61,765 nucleotides of DNA from CAZYMI01 sp964648505 (lineage in GTDB: Bacteria > Pseudomonadota > Alphaproteobacteria > Micavibrionales > Micavibrionaceae). The DNA lies in assembly GCA_964648505.1 (NCBI GenBank), contig CAZYMI010000011.1:1-61765 (forward strand). Reading direction: 5' to 3'. The translations under genes and the position numbers were made by a program. The notes beneath the pieces are model-generated. The model was given only the letters and a program-made list of their open reading frames with translations, searched no databases and had not been told where the DNA came from. Of the stretch, positions 17,087 to 25,145 are shown piece after piece. How positions within the stretch are numbered: position 1 is the stretch's first letter; the number at the start of each line of letters is the position of its first letter.

Positions 17087-17233
17087 ACCTAACCTTATTA
17101 GAATTTTTCTTGTAAAATACATTACGTAAACATATTTTTACAAGCAAATTATAGCAAAACAGGTATTAATAAAATCTATAATATAGGTAAGTTATTGTTT
17201 TAAATAGATTTAATTATAATGTTTTGAAAATAA

Positions 17234-17521
17234 TCAATTCGTTTCATGAAATTTATAGGTCAAGAAAAGCTTTAAAACGCTGCTATCGTCATTAGATGGC
17301 GGCAAGGTACGGCCAGAATACCATTCATACAGTTCCGGATCATTGCAATCGAGAAGCCTTTCAAACTGGCTCAGCTGATCTTCGCTCATGTCAAAAACAT
17401 GCTTATCGGCAAAACGGCCCAATAAAAGATCCATTTCTCTGGTACCGCGATGCCAACTTCGAAACACGAGCTTCTTACGGCGATTGTCGATCGGTTCATT
17501 TTGTGGTTTTTCTAGTGTCAT
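17234..17521 (-). CDS. sdhE: Succinate dehydrogenase flavinylation factor SdhE
   Basis: 95 aa, the usual small size. The diagnostic core is RRKKLVFRSWHRGTREMDLL followed by LGRFAD, including the RGxxE motif that promotes FAD attachment to SdhA, and QFERLLDCNDPELYEW matches the rest of the family. It acts in the cytoplasm on complex II (and fumarate reductase) flavoproteins. The ATG at 17521 and the divergent recG ATG at 17520 share the palindrome CATG, so neither gene has room for a normal leader. Upstream frames are antisense to recG. Confidence 0.92.
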   Translation of the reverse strand: MTLEKPQNEPIDNRRKKLVFRSWHRGTREMDLLLGRFADKHVFDMSEDQLSQFERLLDCNDPELYEWYSGRTLPPSNDDSSVLKLFLTYKFHETN

Positions 17522-19646
17522 GCAAGCCAAGACTAGCACGATCACGTCTACCGAAAACCCCCCCGTCTCAAAAGGCCGCCCTTTTGCACTCGATAGGTTA
17601 TTTTTACGGCAAACAACCCTTAAAGGTATCGGCCCGAAACTAGAAAAGCTTTTTGAAAAGCTTACAGGTGGCAACCGTGTGATTGATTTATTATTCCATA
17701 AACCTGTTGACCTGATTAACCGTATTGAGGTTGCTTGTATTGCACAAGCCGAACCTGGGCAAACAATCTTAATAAAACTTAAAACTGTTAAACATGCGCC
17801 TAGTGTAAGGCCAAACTTGCCTTATCGCATTCGCATGTCAGATGGAACAGGTCAACTCGATCTGGTTTTTTTTCAAGTGCGTGGCGATTACCTGTCAAAC
17901 TTATTCAAGATTGATGAAGTGGTTTCTATCTCAGGAAAACTGGAATTGTTTCAAGGGCAACCCCAGATCGTTCATCCTGAAATTTTATCGGGAGAAAAAA
18001 TAAGCTGCACAGAAGCGGTCTACCCACTCACAGCAGGCGTGACAAATAAAATAATCACCAAAGCTGTAACACAAGCCCTTGAAACGATGCCTGACCTACC
18101 CGAATGGCAAGATCAGGCTTTTTTAGCACAATCGAATTTTGAGGATTTTAAATCGAGTATCATTAAAATTCATAAACCAGTTCATATTCATGATCTTTTG
18201 CCCGGCGCCTTACAACGACAAAGACTTGCTTATGATGAATTGCTTTCAGGCCAATTGGCTTTGGCCTTGATCCGCAACCATCAACGTGCGCGTAAAGGCA
18301 GGGCGTTAAAAATAAACGCCTCTGTTCGAGAAAAATTTTTTGCCAATCTTCCCTTCTCACTCACTCAAGCCCAGCAAAAAAGTCTTCATGATATTGACGC
18401 AGACATGTCAAAAGAAGATGCTATGCTGCGTCTTCTTCAAGGCGATGTTGGCTCAGGCAAAACGGTTATTGCCGCCCTTGCCATGCTTAATGCGGCAACC
18501 AATGGCCTACAAGCTGCCCTTATGGCACCAACAGAAATTTTAGCACGGCAGCATGCACAGACACTGACCCCTTGGTTTGAAAAACTCGGTTTTCAAACCG
18601 TAACTTTAACAGGGCGCGACAAGGGAAAACAGCGCGATAACCTGATACACAAAATTTCAGAAGGATCAGCGCATATTGTTATCGGCACACATTCTTTATT
18701 CCAAGACGCCATTTCATTTTATAACCTTGGGGTAGCTGTTATCGATGAACAGCATCGATTTGGTGTGCATCAAAGACTAATGCTCTCAAGAAAAGGCCCG
18801 CATATTGATACACTGGTCATGACCGCAACGCCAATTCCACGCACACTGGCCATGACACTTTACGGAGACATGGATGTTTCCCGCCTTGATCAGAAGCCCC
18901 CAGGCAGAAAACCTATCGAAACGCGACTTGTAGCGCGTGATAACCTTAATGAATTGGTTGAAGGCTTAAAACGGCAGGTTGCAAATAAAGCCCGTATATA
19001 TTGGGTTTGCCCTTTAGTTGAGGAGTCTGAATTTACTGATCTTCAAGCAGCCGAAGACAGATATCAAGCCTTGCAGGCCCATTTTGGCGCACGGGTTGGC
19101 CTGATGCATGGCCGCATGAAACCTGCAGAAAAAGATGAAGCGATGAACCGCTTCAAAGCTGGTGACTTTGATATTATTGTATCAACCACTGTTATTGAAG
19201 TTGGCGTTGATGTTCCGGAAGCTACCATCATGGTTATTGAACATGCGGAGCGATTTGGCCTATCGCAACTTCATCAGCTTCGTGGTCGCGTTGGGCGCGG
19301 CGCGTCGCAATCTTACTGCTTTCTGGCTTATAATCACCCGCTGGGCGTAATCGCAAAAGAACGTTTGCGCATCATGCGAGAAACAGAAGATGGATTCTTA
19401 ATTGCCGAAAAAGACCTGCAGCTTCGGGGATTAGGAGAAATTCTTGGTACCCGACAATCCGGTATTCCTGATTTTAAATTTGCAGACTTATCCGCGCATG
19501 GCGACCTACTAAAAACTGCGCATGATGATGCAAAATTAATTTTACACAAAGACCCGGGATTAAATTCAGCGCGCGGAAAAGCCCTGCGACACTTGCTTTA
19601 TTTGTTTGAAAAAGATCAGGCTGTAAGTTACTTAAGGTCCGGTTGA
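17520..19646 (+). CDS. recG: ATP-dependent DNA helicase RecG
   Basis: 708 aa from the ATG at 17520, matching normal RecG length (about 690-700). N-terminal wedge/OB domain (TLKGIGPKLEKLFEKL, then DLLFHKPVDLINR), Walker A GDVGSGKTVIAALAM, DEQH box IDEQHRFGVHQR, motif III MTATPIPRTLAMTLYGDMD and RGRVGRGASQSYCFL are all intact. RecG remodels stalled forks and Holliday junctions. An upstream frame extension to 17388 is antisense to sdhE and rejected. The 3' end overlaps the opposing DUF502 gene by 19 bp. No Shine-Dalgarno precedes the start. Confidence 0.95.
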   Translation: MQAKTSTITSTENPPVSKGRPFALDRLFLRQTTLKGIGPKLEKLFEKLTGGNRVIDLLFHKPVDLINRIEVACIAQAEPGQTILIKLKTVKHAPSVRPNLPYRIRMSDGTGQLDLVFFQVRGDYLSNLFKIDEVVSISGKLELFQGQPQIVHPEILSGEKISCTEAVYPLTAGVTNKIITKAVTQALETMPDLPEWQDQAFLAQSNFEDFKSSIIKIHKPVHIHDLLPGALQRQRLAYDELLSGQLALALIRNHQRARKGRALKINASVREKFFANLPFSLTQAQQKSLHDIDADMSKEDAMLRLLQGDVGSGKTVIAALAMLNAATNGLQAALMAPTEILARQHAQTLTPWFEKLGFQTVTLTGRDKGKQRDNLIHKISEGSAHIVIGTHSLFQDAISFYNLGVAVIDEQHRFGVHQRLMLSRKGPHIDTLVMTATPIPRTLAMTLYGDMDVSRLDQKPPGRKPIETRLVARDNLNELVEGLKRQVANKARIYWVCPLVEESEFTDLQAAEDRYQALQAHFGARVGLMHGRMKPAEKDEAMNRFKAGDFDIIVSTTVIEVGVDVPEATIMVIEHAERFGLSQLHQLRGRVGRGASQSYCFLAYNHPLGVIAKERLRIMRETEDGFLIAEKDLQLRGLGEILGTRQSGIPDFKFADLSAHGDLLKTAHDDAKLILHKDPGLNSARGKALRHLLYLFEKDQAVSYLRSG

Positions 19647-20287
19647 CTTTTATCTTCAGGGGTTATCATACCGCCCGATACAATCATTTTTACTGCATCT
19701 TCTGTAGACATTTGAAGTTCTAAAACATCTTTGCGCGGCACGATAATTAAAAATCCTGATGTTGGATTTGGGGTTGTGGGAATGAAAACATTCACCATAT
19801 CCTCATTATTTGTAAGGCGCTTAATTTCACCTTGCGTTTCGCCTGTAATAAAACCTAAAGCCCACTTACCTTTATGCGGAAATTCAATCAGCACTGATTT
19901 CTTAAAGGCCTGTGCTTGCGTGCCCATAACCATTTCAAACATTTGTTTTACTGCGCCATAAATCGTGCGAATGACAGGCAGACGGTTAACAATCATCTCA
20001 GAAAATTTTATAATCAACCTACCCAGATAATTTGTTGCAAACCATCCGATCGCCACAAAAAAAGCAATGGCAATAATAAGCCCAAGGCCAGGAACCATGT
20101 GGATGGAATATTCCCCGGGCAATATCTGCGCAACCCAGCTATCAATAAAATCAAGAAAGATAAGCGCGATATAAACCGTGATAACAATGGGGGCTGAGAC
20201 AATGATACCCGTCAAAAAGTAGCGTCTTAAAGACTGGCCCATACTTTTATGAATTATTTCAACTTTATGCGGCTCTGTTTGATTCAT
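19628..20287 (-). CDS. DUF502 family membrane protein
   Basis: 219 aa. Two long N-terminal hydrophobic helices (about residues 24-46 and 66-88) are followed by a cytoplasmic beta-rich domain with the family's VRTIYGAVKQ-like motif (VIRTIYGAVKQMFEMV), WALGFITGE and the FIPTTPNPTSGFLIIVP block. DUF502 proteins commonly neighbour recG in alphaproteobacteria; function is not established. It converges on recG with a 19-bp overlap and is divergent from kefF. Confidence 0.82.
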   Translation of the reverse strand: MNQTEPHKVEIIHKSMGQSLRRYFLTGIIVSAPIVITVYIALIFLDFIDSWVAQILPGEYSIHMVPGLGLIIAIAFFVAIGWFATNYLGRLIIKFSEMIVNRLPVIRTIYGAVKQMFEMVMGTQAQAFKKSVLIEFPHKGKWALGFITGETQGEIKRLTNNEDMVNVFIPTTPNPTSGFLIIVPRKDVLELQMSTEDAVKMIVSGGMITPEDKSQPDLK

Positions 20288-20367
20288 GCTTGGAAAATAT
20301 CATATTTCCAACATTTTAAAAGCAACAAGGCCTTTGCGAATCATCCTTTTTACCTTAATTTAAAACA

Positions 20368-20943
20368 ATGCCTTCAGTTCTTATTCAGTTCGCACATCCA
20401 ACCTTCCAAACATCGCGTGCCAATAAAGCGATGGTGCAAGCCATTCAAGGTCTGGAAGGGGTAACCTTTCGTGATCTTTATGAAATATACCCTGATTTTC
20501 ACATTGATTTAGATACTGAAAAAGAACTTCTGCAAAACCATGAGGTTCTGGTTTTGCAGCACCCCTTCCAATGGTATTCGTGCCCTTCTTTGCTTAAAGA
20601 ATGGCTGGATGTGGTGCTTGCTTATGGGTGGGCTTACGGCCCGAATGGCGAAGCTTTGAAACATAAAAAGCTTTTATCTGCCATCACAGCAGGTGGTACA
20701 AAGGATACTTATACGCGTGAGGGAAATAATCGCTACACAATACCCGAGTTTTTATCGGCCTTTGACCAGACTGCCCGCCTGTGTCAGATGGTTTATGTAG
20801 AACCTTTCGTATTTCATGAAAGCATACGCGCAACACCTGATCTTATAGAAAAAAATGCACAAGACTACCGCAATCGAATTCTTTCTTTGCGCGATGATAA
20901 GCCTGAAGAAGCCTTTCATCCCTTTTTTGATCGGGCACCCTAA
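20368..20943 (+). CDS. kefF: KefF-like NAD(P)H:quinone oxidoreductase (flavodoxin fold)
   Basis: 191 aa. The flavin-site pattern of the KefF/YwrO/NQO1 group is visible: LIQFAHPTFQTSRANKAM, LVLQHPFQWYSCPSLLKEWL, then FAYGWAYG-like AYGWAYGPNGEALKHKKLL and ITAGGTKDTYTREGNNR. KefF is the soluble ancillary subunit that activates the glutathione-gated KefC potassium efflux system. Its TAA stop shares a base with the ATG of the kefC-like gene, so the two are translationally coupled. Confidence 0.82.
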   Translation: MPSVLIQFAHPTFQTSRANKAMVQAIQGLEGVTFRDLYEIYPDFHIDLDTEKELLQNHEVLVLQHPFQWYSCPSLLKEWLDVVLAYGWAYGPNGEALKHKKLLSAITAGGTKDTYTREGNNRYTIPEFLSAFDQTARLCQMVYVEPFVFHESIRATPDLIEKNAQDYRNRILSLRDDKPEEAFHPFFDRAP

Positions 20944-22823
20944 TGCAAGAAACATCACTTCTTTTTTCAGCCTTCATTTTCTTAACTGCTGCTGTAATTG
21001 TTGTGCCTTTGGCAAAAAAAGGTGGGCTTGGGGCTGTTCTTGGTTATTTGCTGGCAGGGGTTGCTATAGGCCCTTACGCACTAAGGCTTATTACAAACCC
21101 TGAGGATATTTTACATTTTGCTGAATTTGGCATCATCATGATGCTGTTTTTGATCGGACTTGAATTACAACCCAGCATTTTATGGCGCCTGCGTAAATCC
21201 ATCATTGGTCTTGGTGGGCTACAGGTGATCTTGACCACGTTTGTTTTTACTGTTGCGAGTATATTTTTTGGCCTGCACTGGACGACATCCCTTATCATTG
21301 GTATGGCACTTGCGTTATCTTCTACTGCTGTGTCTTTGCAAATTCTGCACGAAAAAAATATGATAAAGACCTTCACAGGGCAATCAGCTTTCTCTGTGCT
21401 TTTATTTCAAGACATTGCTGTCATTCCAATTTTGCTGCTTGTGCCGCTACTCGCCCTCGCAGGGGACCAATCAGCCGGCGGCGCGCTTGTTGAAGTTTTA
21501 CAAAATGTGATTGGAAAATCAGGTGAAATTACAGAACCTGAAACTTGGGGCAAATGGCTTGTATCGGCAAAAGGCCTCGCTATTGTCGTGATTGTCGCCA
21601 CCTTAGGGCATTACGGTGGACGGCATCTTTTTCGCTTCATTGCATCAACTGGCATTCGTGAAATTTTTACCGCCACAGCCCTTTTGATTGTCATTGGCAT
21701 GACTTTACTAATGGAACAAATTGGCCTTTCAGCTGCCCTTGGCGCTTTTATTGCCGGCGTTGTTCTTGCAACATCTGAATATCGCCACGAAATTGAAGTG
21801 GAAATCGAGCCTTTTAAAGCCTTACTTTTGGGGCTTTTCTTTATCTCGGTCGGCATGTCCATTAACTTTGATGTTATTTTGGCGGAGCCTTTTATTGTTA
21901 TCGGCATCCTGCTTGGCCTGATCGTAGTCAAAATTGGTATTTTGTGCGCTTTAGGGCATTTCTTTGATATGCAAAAACGTCAATACTCCATGTTTGCAGC
22001 CGTACTTGCGCAAGGTGGGGAATTTGCTTTTGTTGTTTTTAAACTCGCTTTAACCGAAAATCTTCTGACCGACGAAGATTCCAGCATCCTCACTGTCGTA
22101 GTCGCGCTCTCCATGGGCCTTACACCGCTATTGGTGCTCGCACGCGAAAAATTAATCAAACCCTTTTTTGCTGCCTACACGCCTTTACCCAATATGCCCA
22201 AACCTGAAGCACGTGAAAACGCTGTTATTCTTGTTGGTTATGGGCGTTTTGGTCAAACAGTCGGTCGAATTTTACACGCGCAAAACATTAAAGCGACGAT
22301 CCTTGACCATGATCCGAACCAGATTGAAACCGCACGCAAATTTGGTTGGAAGGTCTTTTTTGGGGATGTTTTGAATACCGATCTTCTTCAAGCAGCTGGT
22401 ATAAAAGACGCGCAACTTATTATTCTTGCGATTGATGATCGTGAAAAAGTTGTGCGCGCCACTTCCATCATTAAAAAACGTTTCCCGCATGTTAAAATTA
22501 TGGCCCGCGCCTATGACAGACGCCACAGCTATGATTTGGATAAAGCGGGCGTTAACTTCTATGTCAGGGAAACATTCTGGTCTGCGGCCATGATGGGCGA
22601 AGAAATCCTTAAATCTTTAGGCGTTCGTGCTTTTGCTGCGCGAAATAAAATACTCAGTTTTGCAAAATATGATGAAGAAATTTTGAAAGAAGCTTTTTCC
22701 CAGTTTGAAAATGAAAGTCATCTGATTGCCCTTGCCGGAAAATCCCGTAGCGAACTAGAACAAATTTTTGCTCGGGATGAAGCACAGCAAAAAATTCGAG
22801 GCGATGACAGCTGGGGCGGTTAA
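20943..22823 (+). CDS. kefC: KefB/KefC-type K+/H+ antiporter
   Basis: 626 aa. Residues about 5-385 form a CPA2 sodium/hydrogen-exchanger membrane domain with some 12 helices (GYLLAGVAIGPYALRLI, FLIGLELQPSILWRLRK, LAQGGEFAFVVFKLAL). A cytoplasmic KTN/RCK domain follows with the nucleotide-binding GYGRFGQTVGRIL and the acidic strand end ILDHDPNQIE. The family releases K+ and acidifies the cytoplasm to protect against electrophiles. The start overlaps the end of kefF (TAATG). The stop is 5 bp from the opposing hypothetical gene. Confidence 0.88.
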   Translation: MQETSLLFSAFIFLTAAVIVVPLAKKGGLGAVLGYLLAGVAIGPYALRLITNPEDILHFAEFGIIMMLFLIGLELQPSILWRLRKSIIGLGGLQVILTTFVFTVASIFFGLHWTTSLIIGMALALSSTAVSLQILHEKNMIKTFTGQSAFSVLLFQDIAVIPILLLVPLLALAGDQSAGGALVEVLQNVIGKSGEITEPETWGKWLVSAKGLAIVVIVATLGHYGGRHLFRFIASTGIREIFTATALLIVIGMTLLMEQIGLSAALGAFIAGVVLATSEYRHEIEVEIEPFKALLLGLFFISVGMSINFDVILAEPFIVIGILLGLIVVKIGILCALGHFFDMQKRQYSMFAAVLAQGGEFAFVVFKLALTENLLTDEDSSILTVVVALSMGLTPLLVLAREKLIKPFFAAYTPLPNMPKPEARENAVILVGYGRFGQTVGRILHAQNIKATILDHDPNQIETARKFGWKVFFGDVLNTDLLQAAGIKDAQLIILAIDDREKVVRATSIIKKRFPHVKIMARAYDRRHSYDLDKAGVNFYVRETFWSAAMMGEEILKSLGVRAFAARNKILSFAKYDEEILKEAFSQFENESHLIALAGKSRSELEQIFARDEAQQKIRGDDSWGG

Positions 22824-22827
22824 GTTA

Positions 22828-23610
22828 TTAACTCATGAATTTCGGAACCATAACAATTCCTGCTTGACCAAGCTTTCTTACATCTCCTGATTTATGAATG
22901 CAAACAGTCCTTCTGACAGATGGATTATTGAGATCAAGATCTTTAGAGTTTCTTGTAACCACAAGCATCCCTGGTAAAAAATCTATCCAATCTTCAGGAT
23001 CAGATTGTCTTCCAAATTCTTGTAAAACAGGCTCATGCTGATGTTCATTCTGTCTTTGAGGGCTCAGCGCCTGCCAAACATCTTCACTTACATCACCTAT
23101 ATGGGCTTTTGCGGTTGCTCGCCCTGCATACCAAAGGCCCGTCAGCGCTGTCCTATCTATGTGCGGCACTGGCGTGCGCCCCTGCCCTTCCCGAGGGGCC
23201 CACATTTGCCAAACACGCATGAAAAAATCCGTTCTCTGGCTGTGCTGCAAAACTATTTGTGAGAAAATATTTACACTTAAGACCATTTTCTGATGTATAT
23301 CGGCAAGCGCTTTTGGGGGAATAACAATTCCAGCGCTGCGCGATTCCTCATCTACAGATTGAAGGGTTAGCGTTTGTAAATCATACATTTTTTCGCCAGG
23401 TATTCTGCGACCTCGGGGGCGCCTATCATCTTTCCAAAATGTTTGCGCCCCTGAATATTGTCCAATATCTATGATATTGTCCGGATTGATCTTTAAGTCA
23501 GGGCTATCGAACAAAACGGCGCGTGTGAAATCATCCCGAAGAAGGGGTAATATTTCATCTTTTTGCTTCACAATAGGATAATCAAAAAAATTTCTTAGAA
23601 AGTTACTCAT
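22828..23610 (-). CDS. Hypothetical protein, 260 aa
   Basis: I do not recognise the family with confidence. The protein is soluble and without a signal peptide. A TPVPHIDRTALTGLWYAGRA stretch near the middle and a late PGMLVVTRN...RRTVCIHKSGD block have the spacing of an HxD...H double-stranded beta-helix (cupin or 2OG-oxygenase-like, as in DUF1826), but this is weak. I use the ATG at 23610; a TTG at 23640 would add ten residues. It is alone on the minus strand, downstream of the tRNA-Lys region and convergent with kefC. Confidence 0.65.
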   Translation of the reverse strand: MSNFLRNFFDYPIVKQKDEILPLLRDDFTRAVLFDSPDLKINPDNIIDIGQYSGAQTFWKDDRRPRGRRIPGEKMYDLQTLTLQSVDEESRSAGIVIPPKALADIHQKMVLSVNIFSQIVLQHSQRTDFFMRVWQMWAPREGQGRTPVPHIDRTALTGLWYAGRATAKAHIGDVSEDVWQALSPQRQNEHQHEPVLQEFGRQSDPEDWIDFLPGMLVVTRNSKDLDLNNPSVRRTVCIHKSGDVRKLGQAGIVMVPKFMS

Positions 23611-23661
23611 AAACCGTAATACAATTTTCTTGAGACTCAAGTCAAACTTTAGAAGAAATAA

Positions 23662-23692
23662 AAAAATGGTGACTGCGATGGGATTCGAGCCC
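23662..23692 (-). repeat. Duplicated 3' end of tRNA-Lys
   Basis: 31 bp (23662-23692) match the tRNA-Lys 3' portion at 23767-23797 at 29 of 31 positions, including the encoded CCA, the acceptor 3' strand and the T loop. The copy is 105 bp downstream of the real gene and has no matching 5' half, so it is a tRNA fragment, perhaps an old attachment site. Confidence 0.75.
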
Positions 23693-23771
23693 CGCGCGGC
23701 TTAGGCCGCGTGCTACTCATTACCAAAGTGGGTTCTAACCCATCTTCTTCGTGCTTTCTATTTTAGAAAAA

Positions 23772-23847
23772 TGGTGACTGCGGTGGGATTCGAACCCACG
23801 ACCACCTAATTAAAAGTCAGGTGCTCTACCGGCTGAGCTACGCAGTC
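23772..23847 (-). tRNA. tRNA-Lys (anticodon UUU)
   Basis: Cloverleaf visible on the minus strand: acceptor GACTGCG/CGCAGTC, D arm GCTCAGCCGGTAGAGC, anticodon loop CTTTTAA with anticodon TTT, T arm GTGGG-TTCGAAT-CCCAC, discriminator A and an encoded CCA. A TTGACC-17-TATTTT promoter lies about 30-60 bp upstream. Its 3' 31 bp are repeated at 23662-23692. Confidence 0.96.
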
Positions 23848-23878
23848 ATTGGGGGCTGTGCTTGCCAAAGAATGGGCC

Positions 23879-23907
23879 AAAATAAGGATTCGCGAGGCAT
23901 TGGTCAA
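23879..23907 (-). promoter_or_regulatory. Predicted tRNA-Lys promoter
   Basis: On the minus strand TTGACC (23907-23902), 17-bp spacer, TATTTT (23884-23879), followed by about 30 bp to the tRNA 5' end. Confidence 0.55.
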
Positions 23908-23948
23908 GCGTTTCGTCAAACTTGAGAAAAGGCCAATAAAATCGGCTT

Positions 23949-24443
23949 TTAATCAGGGTATTTAAGCCTTAAAGCGGCCGCGACATTAGGGGTAATCACG
24001 TCTGAAAGGTCGCCGCCCAGACTAAAAATCTCCTTCACAAAGGATGAGGATACAAACTGCCATTTATCCGCCGCCATCAAAAATACGGTATCAATATCAG
24101 GATCCAACTTGATATTCATGCCCGTCATCTGAAATTCATAGTCAAAATCTGAAACAGCCCGCAGACCGCGAAAAATGCAAGACGCCTTTTTTTCACGCGC
24201 ATATTTAATGAGTAAAGTATCAAAAGTTTCAACCATGATCGGGCAGGATTTTTCCTGCATATTGGCGATATCAATTTGAACAAGATTCAAACGTTCCTCA
24301 AGAGTAAACAAAGGCCCTTTGCGGACATTGGCAACAACTCCCACAATCAGTTCGTCCACCAAGCGTGATGCACGCTTGATGATGTGCAAATGCCCCTTAG
24401 TGATAGGATCAAAAGTGCCTGGGTATATACCGATGCGTTTCAT
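23949..24443 (-). CDS. coaD: Phosphopantetheine adenylyltransferase
   Basis: 164 aa, full length. The nucleotidyltransferase motif YPGTFDPITKGHLHIIKRA (TKGH) is at the N-terminus and the C-terminal signature KWQFVSSSFVKEIFSLGGD is intact; FRGLRAVSDFDYEFQM matches the family. It converts 4'-phosphopantetheine and ATP to dephospho-CoA. The ATG has an AAGGAA ribosome binding site. It follows the racemase by 12 bp at the end of the ssb-gyrA cluster, a common alphaproteobacterial arrangement. Confidence 0.95.
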   Translation of the reverse strand: MKRIGIYPGTFDPITKGHLHIIKRASRLVDELIVGVVANVRKGPLFTLEERLNLVQIDIANMQEKSCPIMVETFDTLLIKYAREKKASCIFRGLRAVSDFDYEFQMTGMNIKLDPDIDTVFLMAADKWQFVSSSFVKEIFSLGGDLSDVITPNVAAALRLKYPD

Positions 24444-24455
24444 AAAAGTTCCTTA

Positions 24456-25145
24456 TCAAGCCAATGCAAATTCAATTGCTTTTTCTATATGAATGCGAGT
24501 TGTATCAAGCACTGGTAATACGCTTTGTTCTGGCTTCACCAGCATCGTGATTTCAGTACAACCAAAGATAACTGCCTGTGCGCCTTTTGCTTTCTCTGTT
24601 TGTATAATTTGAAGATACGCCGCAAGAGACTCAGGCTTTATGACGCCATGGCACAACTCGTTATAAATGACATCGTGCACAAGCTTTATGCCGTCAGAAT
24701 TTGGTACAGATACATCTATACCTTTTGCCACAAGGCGCGACCTATAAAAATCATCTTCCATTGTAAACCGCGTGCCGAGCAAACTTACACGATTAAACTT
24801 TAACTCCAGAATGCGATCAGCTGTTGCATCCGCAAGATGCAAAAAAGGTATATGGACAGCTTCAACAATATGCTCCGCAACTTTATGCATTGTATTCGTT
24901 GCTAAAAGAATAAGGTCAGCCCCTGCAGACTCTAGGTTACGAGCAGATTTAGCTAACACTTGACCAGCATCGTCCCACCTGCCTTCAAACTGGCATTTTT
25001 TTATTTCTTCAAAATCGACTGAATCAATTATAACGCGACCAGAATGATGCCCCCCTAACTTTACTTTTATACCATCACAGAACCATTGGTAATAAAGCCC
25101 CGTTGATTCGTGGCTCATCCCTCCAATGATACCGATTTTCTTCAT
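24456..25145 (-). CDS. YgeA-like aspartate/glutamate racemase
   Basis: 229 aa, close in pattern to E. coli YgeA throughout: IGIIGGMSHESTGLYYQWF at the start, SVDFEEIKKCQFEGRWDDAG, then LATNTMHKVAEHI and IFGCTEITMLVKPE. The Thr of ATNT and the Cys of FGCTE correspond to the Thr/Cys acid-base pair I recall for the L-Asp/Glu-specific YgeA enzyme, rather than the usual Cys/Cys pair. Its ATG shares one base with the gyrA stop codon, an unusual partner. Coupling to gyrA expression is likely. Confidence 0.82.
   Translation of the reverse strand: MKKIGIIGGMSHESTGLYYQWFCDGIKVKLGGHHSGRVIIDSVDFEEIKKCQFEGRWDDAGQVLAKSARNLESAGADLILLATNTMHKVAEHIVEAVHIPFLHLADATADRILELKFNRVSLLGTRFTMEDDFYRSRLVAKGIDVSVPNSDGIKLVHDVIYNELCHGVIKPESLAAYLQIIQTEKAKGAQAVIFGCTEITMLVKPEQSVLPVLDTTRIHIEKAIEFALA

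Noticed and set aside
23662..23753. A second complete tRNA beside tRNA-Lys
   Set aside because: Only a 3' half can be formed; no 5' acceptor strand pairs with CGCAGTC and the would-be anticodon loop has six bases.
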